Below are positions 26,422-34,473 of a stretch of 64,000 bases of DNA, piece by piece. Positions within the stretch are counted from its first letter, which is position 1. The number at the start of each line of letters is the position of its first letter. The notes under the pieces are model-generated. The model made no database searches and was not told the origin of the DNA. It worked only from the letters and a program-made list of their open reading frames with translations. Source of the DNA: Micromonospora cabrerizensis (GTDB lineage Bacteria > Actinomycetota > Actinomycetes > Mycobacteriales > Micromonosporaceae); the NCBI RefSeq assembly GCF_022230955.1, contig NZ_JAKKFI010000067.1:62001-126000 (forward strand), in the 5' to 3' direction. The position numbers and the translations under genes were made by a program.

Positions 26422-26605
26422 GAGGCGTGCCCTCAGCGGCGGGGATCCCCGCCGCGGCCAGTGGCCGGAATCCTCACCCGTGACCTCCTGGATCTCCTGC
26501 GCTGAGCTGGAAAGACCTGCGGGGCGCATCGATCGGCGGCCTGCCGGCCCCGCAGGCCGGCGGGCCCGCCGGCTTCCCGATCGGCAGAACCGCCGGCCCC
26601 GCAGG

Positions 26606-26830
26606 TCGACAGGCCGGCAGGTCGGCAGTCTGCCGGCCCCGCAGGTCGGCAGGTCGGCAGATCGCAGGTCGGCAGATCGCAGGTCGGCAGGTCGGCAGAT
26701 CGGCGGTCTGCCGGCTCCGCAGGTCGGCAGGTCCGCAGGTCGGCAGGTCGGCAGATCGGCAGATCGGCAGATCGGCAGATCGGCAGATCGGCAGATCGGC
26801 AGATCGGCAGCCTGCCGGCTCCGCAGGTCG
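26606..26830. repeat. 8-bp tandem array (GGCAGATC / GGCAGGTC)
   Basis: The core is seven perfect head-to-tail copies of GGCAGATC at 26750-26805. Flanking sequence is built from GGCAGGTC, GGCAGATC and CTGCCGGCYCCGCAGGTC blocks in mixed order, so several rounds of duplication are evident. The period of eight is not a multiple of three, which argues against coding. Confidence 0.85.
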
Positions 26831-26874
26831 GCAGTCTGCCGGCTCCCCCGATCCACGGACCTGCGGGCACCGCC

Positions 26875-26955
26875 GGTTGATCGACTCGGGATCAGCGAAA
26901 CCGGGGTATTCGGCCCGGCGCGATACACCGACATCGTGAAAACCGAGTCGATCTT
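26875..26955. repeat. Palindromic intergenic element, family 1, copy A
   Basis: GATCGACTCGG at 26879-26889 pairs perfectly with CCGAGTCGATC at about 26942-26952. The arms continue imperfectly towards a middle containing GAAACCGGGGTAT. Copies B (27001-27081) and C (49343-49425) share the arm sequence and spacing. Confidence 0.75.
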
Positions 26956-27000
26956 GCGTTGGTAGCGAGCTGAAACCGGGTCGACCTGCGGGTGCCAGCT

Positions 27001-27081
27001 ATTGATCCACTCGGTTTCACCAAAACCGGGCTGTCCGGGTCGGATTGATACCCCGTTTTCAATGATCCCGAGTCGATCAAG
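27001..27081. repeat. Palindromic intergenic element, family 1, copy B
   Basis: The arms read TTGATCCACTCGG on the left and CCGAGTCGATCAA on the right (one mismatch), with inner pairing AAAACCGGG/CCCCGTTTT. Its right arm TGATCCCGAGTCGATCAA at 27063-27080 is also the exact reverse complement of the left end of copy A (26877-26894), so the two copies form a larger inverted pair. Confidence 0.75.
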
Positions 27082-27214
27082 CAGCAGGGCCCGCCGAGCG
27101 GGCGGCCGAGCGGGCGGCCGAGCGGGCGGGCGGTTGGGCAAGCGGCCCGCCGGCCGAGCAAGCGGGCGGCCGAGCGAGCTGGCGGCCGAGCGAGCGGGCC
27201 TGGGCGGCCGCAGG

Positions 27215-28195
27215 TCAGGACTTGCGGGAGGACTGCAGGGTGGCGAAGGCGATGACGTTGTCGGCGTAACCGGTGCGGCCGCCGATGAACTGCCCGCCGC
27301 AGGTGATCAACCGCAGGCCGGGCGGCCCGTCGTGACCGTAGATCCGTTCGGCGGGCAGTTGGTCCTTCGGGAAGTGCTCGACGGTGTCGACCCGGAACAC
27401 CACCACCGACTCGTCCGCCCGGGCCACCTCGATCAGGTCGCCGGGGTGCAGCTTGCCCAGGTCGTAGAAGACCGACGGTCCGGTCTTGGTGTCCACGTGC
27501 CCGACGATCACCGCCGGGCCGGACTCGCCGGGCGTGGGCCCACGGTCGTACCAGCCGGTCTCGTCGTGCCGTTCGAGCGGCGGTACGGCGATCGAGCCGT
27601 CCCGTGCCTGCCCGACGGGCGCCACCGGCGCGGCCACCTTGATCGCCGGGACCGTGAGGCGCACCGGTCGGCTGGCGGACAACCCGACCGTCTCGCTGCG
27701 GGCCGGTTGGTCACCGCCGGCCGGGGCGAAGTCGAACGGGCCGACCGAGCGGCCCAGCCCTGCCCCGGTGGCGAAGACCCCGGCCAGCACCAGCACCACG
27801 GCCAGCGGCACCGACCAGGGGCTACGACCGCTACGACCGGGAGGACGGCTACGCCGAGGCGCGACGGCGGTCGGCGGGCGAGCAGCCACCGCCGGGCGGT
27901 GGACGACCAGCGGACGGTCGTCGCGCGGTAGGCGGTCGTCCTCCGGCCAGGGGTCGTCCAGCGGTAAGCGGTCGTCCTCCGGCCAGCGATCGTCCCGCGA
28001 ACGGCGAGCACCGGGAGAGGGCTGGGCACCCGAGGACGCACCAGCACCCGAAGACGCACGCCCACCGGAAGACGACCCTGCACCGGGAGACGGACGCGAG
28101 CCGGGAGACGGACGCCCACCGGGAGACGGGCGTGAGCCGGAGCCGCCGGGCTGGCGGGGACCGGCCGGCGGCGACGGGGGACGGAAGATCGCCAT
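27215..28195 (-). CDS. Class F sortase
   Basis: The 326-residue membrane protein is a class F sortase, a cysteine transpeptidase family common in actinobacteria. A long low-complexity N-terminus (about 120 residues, RPSPG and DDRLP repeats) precedes one membrane segment (SVPLAVVLVLAGVFATGAG), then the extracellular catalytic barrel. Active-site residues are His233 in VIVGHVDT, Cys299 in LRLITCGG and Arg307 in GGRTGYADN. Sortases cut a sorting signal and join the protein to an acceptor; class F targets are largely unknown. It starts 7 bp after the stop of an exported-protein gene, its probable partner. Confidence 0.93.
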   Translation of the reverse strand: MAIFRPPSPPAGPRQPGGSGSRPSPGGRPSPGSRPSPGAGSSSGGRASSGAGASSGAQPSPGARRSRDDRWPEDDRLPLDDPWPEDDRLPRDDRPLVVHRPAVAARPPTAVAPRRSRPPGRSGRSPWSVPLAVVLVLAGVFATGAGLGRSVGPFDFAPAGGDQPARSETVGLSASRPVRLTVPAIKVAAPVAPVGQARDGSIAVPPLERHDETGWYDRGPTPGESGPAVIVGHVDTKTGPSVFYDLGKLHPGDLIEVARADESVVVFRVDTVEHFPKDQLPAERIYGHDGPPGLRLITCGGQFIGGRTGYADNVIAFATLQSSRKS

Positions 28196-28202
28196 GGCGG
28201 GC

Positions 28203-28829
28203 TCAGCGCCGCGTAGCGCCGTGGGCCGAACGCGGCCGGCGCAGCGCCGTCACGGCGAGGATCAGCCCGGTGATGGTCAGCGCCGCGCCGCCGGGTAGCA
28301 GCAGCTTGCCGGTCATCCCGCCGGTGCCCCCACCGAAGCCGGTGGCCGGACCGCGACTGGGCTGGGACGGGACCTTCTTGACCACCTGGAGCATGGTCGA
28401 GGCGGTGTCGCCGTCGCGGCACTCCAACTTGACCCGGTAGTTGCCGGGGCGCGTGCGCTCGCGCACCATCGGCGCGGCGGTGAGCACTCCGCGCTGCGGC
28501 TGCACGCCAACCGCGCCGAAGGCGTCGGAGACGACGGTGGCGCCCACCGAGTTGTCCCGGCAACTGGCGCGGATGCCGACCAGGTAGCCGGGCTGCACCG
28601 TGCTGGGGCTCACCTCGACGAAGATGTCCACCGGCGATGGCTGAGACGCGCCGCCCGGCGGACCTTCGGGCTGCGGCGCCGGAGCGGCGAGCACCGAGCC
28701 GACAAGCGCAGGAGCGGCGAGCACCGAGCCGCCAGGCACGGGAGCGGCGAGCGCGGGAGCGGCGGCCAGCAGGGGGCCGACGAGCACGGCCAGCACCGAC
28801 AGGGTCACGCCGCCACGGGTCACTGTCAC
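28203..28829 (-). CDS. Exported protein with sortase-signal-like C-terminus
   Basis: The 208-residue protein has a signal peptide (TLSVLAVLVGPLLAAAPALA), a repeated GSVLAAPA linker and a beta-rich domain (about 65-150, VDIFVEVSPSTVQPGYLVGI) with cysteines near CRDNS and LECRDGD. After a Gly-rich stretch it ends in LPGGA at 178-182, a 14-15-residue hydrophobic segment and a basic tail (RRPRSAHGATRR). That order copies a sortase sorting signal, though the motif is not LPxTG. It is upstream of the class F sortase in the same operon. GTG at 28829 follows GAGGGGG. No named family is recognised. Confidence 0.75.
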   Translation of the reverse strand: MTVTRGGVTLSVLAVLVGPLLAAAPALAAPVPGGSVLAAPALVGSVLAAPAPQPEGPPGGASQPSPVDIFVEVSPSTVQPGYLVGIRASCRDNSVGATVVSDAFGAVGVQPQRGVLTAAPMVRERTRPGNYRVKLECRDGDTASTMLQVVKKVPSQPSRGPATGFGGGTGGMTGKLLLPGGAALTITGLILAVTALRRPRSAHGATRR

Positions 28830-28962
28830 GATGCCCCCTCTCGACGCCGTGCGGCCGTGTCGGGCAGCGGAGCACCCGACCTGCCGTACCAGTTGGATCC
28901 TCTCATTTCCGGTCGCACATCACACCCGATCCGTCGACGGCTTCGCGTACGCTCGGGTCGCT

Positions 28963-29670
28963 GTGACCGCCACCGACCATGACCCCGCCGTCCCGCCCGA
29001 GAGCCGGACGATCCGCACGTTCCATCCCCGTCGGGGTCGGATGAGCGACCGGCAGAACGATGCGCTGGGCCGGCTCTGGCCCGCGTACGGCCTGGATGTG
29101 CCGGACGGACCGGTCGTGCCCGTCGACCTGGCCGACCTGTTCGGTCGCCGGGCGCCGGTGGTGCTGGAGATCGGCTCTGGCATGGGCGACAGCACCGCCG
29201 CGATGGCTGCTGCCGACCCGGATCGAGATTATCTGGCGGTCGAGGTGCACACGCCGGGAATCGCCAACCTGCTCAACCTGGTGGAGCGCGGCGGCCTGCG
29301 CAACGTACGGGTGGCGCAGGGCGACGCGTTGTCCCTGGTCAACGGCTTGCCCGAGGGCGCGCTGGACGCCGTGCACGTCTTCTTTCCCGACCCGTGGCCG
29401 AAGACCCGCCACCACAAGCGGCGCATCATCCAGCCGGCGCACGTGGCGCTGCTGCGGTCCCGGCTGCGGCCCGGCGGCACGCTGCACTGTGCGACGGACT
29501 GGGCCGAGTACGCCGAGTCGATGCGGGAGACCCTGGAGGCCGACCCGGGGCTGGTGGACGCGTACGGCGGCTTCGCGCCGCGTCCGGCGCACCGGCCGGT
29601 GACGAAGTTCGAGCGGCGGGCGATCACGGCCGGCCGGCCGGTCGCCGACCTGATCTACCGCCGACGGTGA
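28963..29670 (+). CDS. trmB: tRNA (guanine-N7-)-methyltransferase
   Basis: The 235-residue SAM-dependent enzyme methylates G46 of tRNAs. Signatures: IRTFHPRRGRMSDRQ at the N-terminus, the SAM-binding VVLEIGSGMGDS motif near residue 65, and the family hallmark VFFPDPWPKTRHHKRRI, ending with TKFERRA. A TACGCT box lies 9 nt before the GTG at 28963, so the leader is very short or absent. It is divergent from the sortase operon. Confidence 0.95.
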   Translation: MTATDHDPAVPPESRTIRTFHPRRGRMSDRQNDALGRLWPAYGLDVPDGPVVPVDLADLFGRRAPVVLEIGSGMGDSTAAMAAADPDRDYLAVEVHTPGIANLLNLVERGGLRNVRVAQGDALSLVNGLPEGALDAVHVFFPDPWPKTRHHKRRIIQPAHVALLRSRLRPGGTLHCATDWAEYAESMRETLEADPGLVDAYGGFAPRPAHRPVTKFERRAITAGRPVADLIYRRR

Positions 29671-29692
29671 CGCGCCGGGCCGGACCGGCGGC

Positions 29693-29722
29693 CCGGACCC
29701 GCCTCCCCGGACGGGGGTCCGG
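29693..29722 (+). terminator. Hairpin terminator after trmB
   Basis: CCGGACCC at 29693-29700 pairs with GGGTCCGG at 29715-29722 across a 14-nt GC-rich loop, 23 bp after the trmB stop codon. There is no T-tract. Confidence 0.5.
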
Positions 29723-29773
29723 CGGACACCGGGTTGGCGTAGCGGGGCATGATCCAGGCACCATGGACAGGCT

Positions 29774-32287
29774 ATGACGCTCACCGCCGCGCTTCCGAGA
29801 AGCGCCGACCCCGACACCCTCTTCGACGCGTTCGCCGGTTGGGCGAAGGAGCGCGGCCTCGACCTCTACCCCCATCAGGAGGAGGCGGTCATCGAGATCG
29901 TCTCCGGCGCCAACCTGATCATGAACACCCCGACCGGCTCGGGCAAGAGCCTGGTGGCCATCGCCGCGCACTTCGCGGCGCTCTCCGACAGCCGGACGAC
30001 CTTCTACACCGCGCCGATCAAGGCGCTGGTGTCGGAGAAGTTCTTCGCGCTCTGCGAGGTCTTCGGTGCCGAGAACGTCGGCATGCTCACCGGCGACGCC
30101 AGCGTCAACGCCGACGCCCCGATCATCTGCTGCACGGCGGAGATCCTGGCGAACCTGGCGCTGCGCGAGGGTGTGAAGGCCGACGTCGGCCAGGTGGTCA
30201 TGGACGAGTTCCACTTCTACGCCGAGCCCGACCGGGGTTGGGCGTGGCAGGTGCCGATCATCGAGCTGCCGCAGGCCCAGTTCATCCTGATGTCCGCCAC
30301 CCTGGGGGACACCACCCGGTTCGTCGACGACCTGACCCGGCGTACCGGGCGGCCGACCGCCGTCGTGCGCTCGGCGGAACGGCCGGTCCCGCTCATCTTC
30401 TCGTACGCCATGACGCCGCTGCACGAGACGCTTGAGGAACTGCTGGAGACCAAGCAGGCCCCGGTGTACGTGGTGCACTTCACCCAGGCCGCCGCGCTGG
30501 AACGCGCCCAGGCGCTGACCAGCGTCAACGTCTGCACCCGCGCCGAGAAGGACATGATCGCCGAGGCGATCGGCGGTTTCCGGTTCACCGCCGGCTTCGG
30601 CAAGACGCTCTCCCGGCTGGTCCGGCACGGCATCGGCGTGCACCACGCCGGCATGTTGCCCAAGTACCGCCGACTGGTGGAAACTCTCGCCCAGGCCGGT
30701 CTCCTCAAGGTCATCTGCGGCACCGACACCCTCGGTGTCGGCATCAACGTGCCGATCCGCACCGTGCTGTTCACCGGCCTGTCCAAGTACGACGGGGTCC
30801 GTACCCGGCTGCTCAAGAACCGGGAGTTCCACCAGATCGCCGGGCGGGCCGGTCGGGCCGGCTACGACACCATTGGTCGGGTCGTGGTGCAGGCCCCCGA
30901 GCACGTCATCGACAACGAGAAGGCCCTCGCCAAGGCCGGCGACGACCCGAAGAAGCGGCGCAAGGTGGTCCGCAAGAAGCCACCGGAGGGCTCGATCGGC
31001 TGGGGCCAGCCCACCTTCGACCGGCTGGTCGACGCGGAGCCGGAGCCGCTGACCTCCAGCTTCCAGGTCAGTCACTCGATGCTGCTCAACGTCATCGGTC
31101 GACCCGGGGACGCGTTCACCGCGATGCGGCACCTGCTCACCGACAACCACGAGGAGCCAACCGCCCAGCGCCGGCACATCCGCCGGGCCATCGCCATCTA
31201 CCGGGCGCTGCGCGCCGGTGGGGTTGTCGAGGAGCTGCCCGAGCCGGACGAGACCGGCCGGCGGATCCGGCTCACCGTCGACCTCCAGCTGGACTTCGCA
31301 CTCAACCAGCCGCTCTCGCCCCTGGCCCTGGCCACGATCGAGCTGCTCGACGCCGAGTCCCCGTCGTACGCGCTCGACGTGCTGAGCGTGGTCGAGTCGA
31401 TCCTCGACGACCCCCGGCAGATCCTGTCCGCGCAGCAGTTCAAGGCGCGCGGCGAGGCGGTCGCCGCGATGAAGGCCGAGGGCATCGAGTACGAGGCCCG
31501 CCTCGAACTGCTCGACGAGGTGACCTACCCGAAGCCCCTCGCCGAGCTGCTGGAGGCCGCGTACGAGATGTACCGGCAGGGGCACCCCTGGGTCGCCGAC
31601 CACCAGCTCTCCCCCAAGGCTGTCGTCCGCGACATGTACGAGCGGGCCATGACCTTCACCGAGTACGTGCAGTTCTACGGGCTGACCCGCTCGGAGGGGC
31701 TGGTCCTGCGCTACCTGGCCGACGCGTACAAGACGTTGCGCCAGACCGTGCCCGAGGACGCCAAGACCGAGGAGCTGATCGACCTCATCGAGTGGTTGGG
31801 CGAGCTGGTCCGCCAGGTCGACTCCAGCCTGATCGACGAGTGGGAGCGGCTGCGCAACCCGTCCGACGTTGCCGAGGTGGCCCTGGCGCACGCCGCGCTG
31901 ACCGACCGGCCGCCGGCGGTGACCCGCAACGCGCGGGCGTTCCGGGTACTGGTGCGCAACGCGCTGTTCCGCCGCGTCGAGCTGGCCGCCCTGCGCCGCT
32001 GGGACCTGCTGGCCGAGTTGGACGCCGAGGACGGCTGGGACTACGACGCGTGGGCCGAGGCGCTCGCGCCGTACTTCGAGGAGTACGACTCGATCGGCGT
32101 CGGGCCGGACGCCCGAGGGCCAGCGCTGCTCATGATCGAGCAGGGGCGGGAACGGTGGACCGTCCGCCAGAGCTTCGACGACCCCAACGGCGACCACGAC
32201 TGGGGCATCAGCGCCGAGATCGACCTGGTGGCCTCCGACGAGGTCGGCGCCGCGGTCGTCCGGATCACGGACGTCGGCCAGCTCTGA
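29774..32287 (+). CDS. DEAD/DEAH-box RNA helicase with DUF3516
   Basis: The 837-residue protein is a Ski2/Mtr4-like superfamily 2 helicase with a C-terminal DUF3516 domain. Walker A (PTGSGKS) is at 53-59, DEFH at 144-147, SATLGD near 176, and the RecA2 motif HHAGMLPKYRR and QIAGRAGRAG follow. The family is actinobacteria-specific and probably works in RNA turnover. The last 23 bp overlap the convergent acyltransferase gene, so read-through from either gene would produce antisense RNA. Confidence 0.93.
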   Translation: MTLTAALPRSADPDTLFDAFAGWAKERGLDLYPHQEEAVIEIVSGANLIMNTPTGSGKSLVAIAAHFAALSDSRTTFYTAPIKALVSEKFFALCEVFGAENVGMLTGDASVNADAPIICCTAEILANLALREGVKADVGQVVMDEFHFYAEPDRGWAWQVPIIELPQAQFILMSATLGDTTRFVDDLTRRTGRPTAVVRSAERPVPLIFSYAMTPLHETLEELLETKQAPVYVVHFTQAAALERAQALTSVNVCTRAEKDMIAEAIGGFRFTAGFGKTLSRLVRHGIGVHHAGMLPKYRRLVETLAQAGLLKVICGTDTLGVGINVPIRTVLFTGLSKYDGVRTRLLKNREFHQIAGRAGRAGYDTIGRVVVQAPEHVIDNEKALAKAGDDPKKRRKVVRKKPPEGSIGWGQPTFDRLVDAEPEPLTSSFQVSHSMLLNVIGRPGDAFTAMRHLLTDNHEEPTAQRRHIRRAIAIYRALRAGGVVEELPEPDETGRRIRLTVDLQLDFALNQPLSPLALATIELLDAESPSYALDVLSVVESILDDPRQILSAQQFKARGEAVAAMKAEGIEYEARLELLDEVTYPKPLAELLEAAYEMYRQGHPWVADHQLSPKAVVRDMYERAMTFTEYVQFYGLTRSEGLVLRYLADAYKTLRQTVPEDAKTEELIDLIEWLGELVRQVDSSLIDEWERLRNPSDVAEVALAHAALTDRPPAVTRNARAFRVLVRNALFRRVELAALRRWDLLAELDAEDGWDYDAWAEALAPYFEEYDSIGVGPDARGPALLMIEQGRERWTVRQSFDDPNGDHDWGISAEIDLVASDEVGAAVVRITDVGQL

Positions 32288-33404
32288 GGTGTCTGCCCCC
32301 GACGGACCGTCGGGGGCCGACCGACCCGGGGCGCAGGAGCGCCGGGGTACGCCGGGCGGCCACGTCCTCGACCCAGCCGAACAGCAGCACCGCACCGGCG
32401 GTCAGTAGGCACACCCCGGTCAGCCGCAGCGCGATCGAGGCGGCCGAGTTGAACGGGAGCAGCGGGGCGAGCAGCAGGAACATCCCGAGGCTGGCCGGGA
32501 TGTGCCAGAGGTAGATGGTGACCGCCCGCGCGTTGACCAGCTGAAGGGCGCGGCGCAGGGACGGAGCGCCGACGAGCCGGGGCCGGATCCTCAACAGCAC
32601 GGCGACGAGGGCCATCGACCAGAGCGTGGTGCCACCCGCGATGTGGTTGAGGTCGACGGCCCGGCCCGTCACGATGGCGCCCACGACCCACGTCCCGCCG
32701 ACTCCGGCCAGGCCGGCGACCAGGCAGGCGTACCCGGGCCACGGGACGCGGTGCAGCAGTCGGTCGTGGCGGGCGAAACCCAGCAACCAGCAGGACAGGT
32801 AGGCGGCGACGAAGTAGCCGGCGTGCACCCGGGCGAGGTGCATCCCGACGGGCAGGGCGGTCGCGACCACGATGCTGGGCCATGGCCAGCGGCGGAACAC
32901 CCACAGCAGGACCGGCGAGAGCAGCACCAGCCACAGATAGGTGACGACGTACCAGAGCCCGATCTGGAACGCCCAGGCCCAGGACGGCCCGCCTACCGGA
33001 GGCACCCGCAGGGGCAGGACCCACCAGAGCAGTTCGCCCCAGCCGGACACGCCGCTGGGCAGCGGCCGCCACCCGGCGGACAGCACGATCAGGGTGATCG
33101 CGCCGAACGCCCAGAACGGCAGCAGCAGCCGGCGTAGCCGCCGGACCACCGCCTGCGGGCCGTTCCGGTCCAGCGACGCCGCCATCAACGAACCGGCGAT
33201 GCCGAACATCAGACCCATGGCCGGGACCAGCAGGCTCAGCCAGATCCAGCCGGTGACGTGGTAGAGCACGACCCGGACCAGTGCCAGCGTCCGCAGCAGA
33301 TCCAGGTATCCGTCCCGGTCCGACGCCGAGTCGCCGGGTCGGACGGTCCGCGCCGCCGCACCTCGCCGGAGATCGAGCACCCTGGGGGCCCAGATAATGG
33401 TCAC
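32265..33404 (-). CDS. Acyltransferase family 3 membrane protein
   Basis: The protein (379 residues from GTG 33404) has about 10 hydrophobic segments and the acyltransferase-3 pattern: DLLRTLALVRVVLYHVTGW near the N-terminus with the conserved R-x10-H, and FGIAGSLMA after it. A late segment reads IYLWHIPASLGMFLL. Such enzymes O-acylate cell-wall sugars, glycolipids or small molecules. The frame is open to 33527, but the first 40 codons there are unusually AT-rich and lack a site; GTG 33404, with TAGTGT 5 nt before it, is preferred. The 3' end overlaps the helicase gene by 23 bp. Confidence 0.82.
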   Translation of the reverse strand: MTIIWAPRVLDLRRGAAARTVRPGDSASDRDGYLDLLRTLALVRVVLYHVTGWIWLSLLVPAMGLMFGIAGSLMAASLDRNGPQAVVRRLRRLLLPFWAFGAITLIVLSAGWRPLPSGVSGWGELLWWVLPLRVPPVGGPSWAWAFQIGLWYVVTYLWLVLLSPVLLWVFRRWPWPSIVVATALPVGMHLARVHAGYFVAAYLSCWLLGFARHDRLLHRVPWPGYACLVAGLAGVGGTWVVGAIVTGRAVDLNHIAGGTTLWSMALVAVLLRIRPRLVGAPSLRRALQLVNARAVTIYLWHIPASLGMFLLLAPLLPFNSAASIALRLTGVCLLTAGAVLLFGWVEDVAARRTPALLRPGSVGPRRSVGGRHLRAGRRP

Positions 33405-33547
33405 AACGCACACTAACGCCACAACTGGGACAAAATTCTCAATTGCGAACGCGACCTGAGAGCAGCGACATCTTTTGGCGACCGCTGCACCGCGCCGCAG
33501 AACGCCGGTCCGCGCCCTCAACGTCACTGGGCAATGTCAGACCCGTC

Positions 33548-33569
33548 GATTAGAATGTATGTACTAATC
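33548..33569. promoter_or_regulatory. Inverted repeat in an AT-rich promoter
   Basis: GATTAG at 33548-33553 and CTAATC at 33564-33569 flank a 10-nt spacer, in the most AT-rich stretch of this part of the window. It lies 26 bp before the unknown gene at 33595 and may be an operator or its core promoter. Confidence 0.4.
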
Positions 33570-33594
33570 AAGATCCTGACCTGGGAGGACGCCC

Positions 33595-34239
33595 GTGACC
33601 GCGACCGCCTCCACGCCCCTCACCCCCTACGCCACACTGCTCGGTTTCACCCGCTACGTCGACCGCACCGGCCCCACCAAGGCGACCTTCGTGGGCGGGC
33701 TGCGCAAGCAGCGCGCCAGCAGGTCCGGCTTCAACCCGCACGGCCAGTTCGTCAAGGCGCTCAAGGCCGACATCGCCTTCCACACCGGTGGCACGCACCT
33801 GACCGGGGTGGTCGACGTGGTGAAGCCACGATGGCGCCCGCTCTACCAGGCGCTCGTTCCCGGCGCCACGGCCTGGCTGCACTCCCTCGGCGAGCCGGCA
33901 GCCGTCGACCTCGCCCAGACCCGCGACGCCCTGGCGATGCTGGGTGACCTGCCCGTCAAGATCAACCCCCACTTCGGCGTACGCCACTCCGACGGCCGCG
34001 CCGAAGCCGTCCGCCTGCACTTCGACGAGACCCCACCGAGCGAGGAATCGGTGCTCGCCACCCTGCACCTGATGGCCCGACACATGGACGCGGTGCTCCC
34101 GCACGCCGAGCCGATCCTGGTCGACATCCGTCGTGGCCAGGCCCACCGCATGCCCAACGACGCCAAGCCCGACCAGATCGAACGATGGCTGTCCGGCGAA
34201 GCCGCCGCCTTCCGCGCCATCTGGTCCACCGCCGCCTAA
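33595..34239 (+). CDS. Conserved hypothetical protein, 214 residues
   Basis: I do not recognise the family. The protein starts FTRYVDRTGPTKATF after a short Ala/Thr leader, has no signal peptide or membrane segment, and contains a central PVKINPHFGVRHSDGRAEAVRLHFDE that looks like paired beta strands, followed by a helical half (ESVLATLHLMARHMDAVL). GTG 33595 has a strong GGGAGGAC site 7 nt upstream. Basic residues in the first half (GGLRKQRASRSGF) could bind nucleic acid, but that is a guess. A C-rich G-quadruplex-capable tract begins at its stop codon. Confidence 0.78.
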   Translation: MTATASTPLTPYATLLGFTRYVDRTGPTKATFVGGLRKQRASRSGFNPHGQFVKALKADIAFHTGGTHLTGVVDVVKPRWRPLYQALVPGATAWLHSLGEPAAVDLAQTRDALAMLGDLPVKINPHFGVRHSDGRAEAVRLHFDETPPSEESVLATLHLMARHMDAVLPHAEPILVDIRRGQAHRMPNDAKPDQIERWLSGEAAAFRAIWSTAA

Positions 34240-34270
34240 CCCCCACCCCACCCCACCCCACCCCACTCCC
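34240..34270 (-). other. G-quadruplex-capable tract
   Basis: Five CCCCA-type units follow the stop codon of the preceding gene. The minus strand therefore has six runs of three to five G separated by single bases, a textbook four-stranded-fold sequence. It is noncoding and lies 40 bp from a palindromic repeat. Confidence 0.7.
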
Positions 34271-34308
34271 ACCGTCCGCGTGCCGCCCCCGCTCACCCGT
34301 CTTCGCAA

Positions 34309-34380
34309 GATCACGCTCGATCCAGGATGTAGTGGCCTCGCCCTCTCGGGAGGCCACTACATCCATGTTCGAGCGCGATC
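34309..34380. repeat. Palindromic intergenic element, family 2, copy A
   Basis: This 72-bp imperfect palindrome has a perfect 15-bp inner stem, GGATGTAGTGGCCTC paired with GAGGCCACTACATCC, and outer arms GATCACGCTCGA/TCGAGCGCGATC. Copy B at 35381-35452 is the same length and is its close reverse complement. Together they bracket the endonuclease gene. Confidence 0.85.
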
Positions 34381-34473
34381 ATGGGGACAACGGCGTGCAC
34401 GACCACCGAAGCCTGGTCGGTGGTTATCCACAGGGGCAGCGTGGCGCGAGGCTGATCGGCCAGCCTGGAGCCC

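Larger units (their letters stand above)
26422..27214. other. Repeat-rich gene-free region
   Basis: This 793-bp stretch holds an 8-bp microsatellite-like array (about 26600-26830) and two imperfect palindromes (26875-26955 and 27001-27081), followed by a run of GGCGGGC/GAGC repeats (27090-27210). Open frames cross it on both strands only because the repeat has no stop codons; their products (Ala-Asp-Leu-Pro and Arg-Ser-Ala-Asp repeats) differ in every frame. I see no gene here. Confidence 0.75.

Noticed and set aside
25912..27141. Minus-strand frame with ADLPTC/ADLRS repeats resembling pentapeptide repeats
   Set aside because: The pattern results from an 8-bp DNA repeat that leaves all frames open; period eight gives different repeats in each frame and there is no credible start or flanking domain.
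29624..32395. Open frame of 923 codons on the minus strand, opposite the DUF3516 helicase
   Set aside because: It mirrors a real gene with full helicase motifs; the antisense product has low-complexity, high Val/Gly/Asp composition typical of the reverse frame of GC-rich genes.
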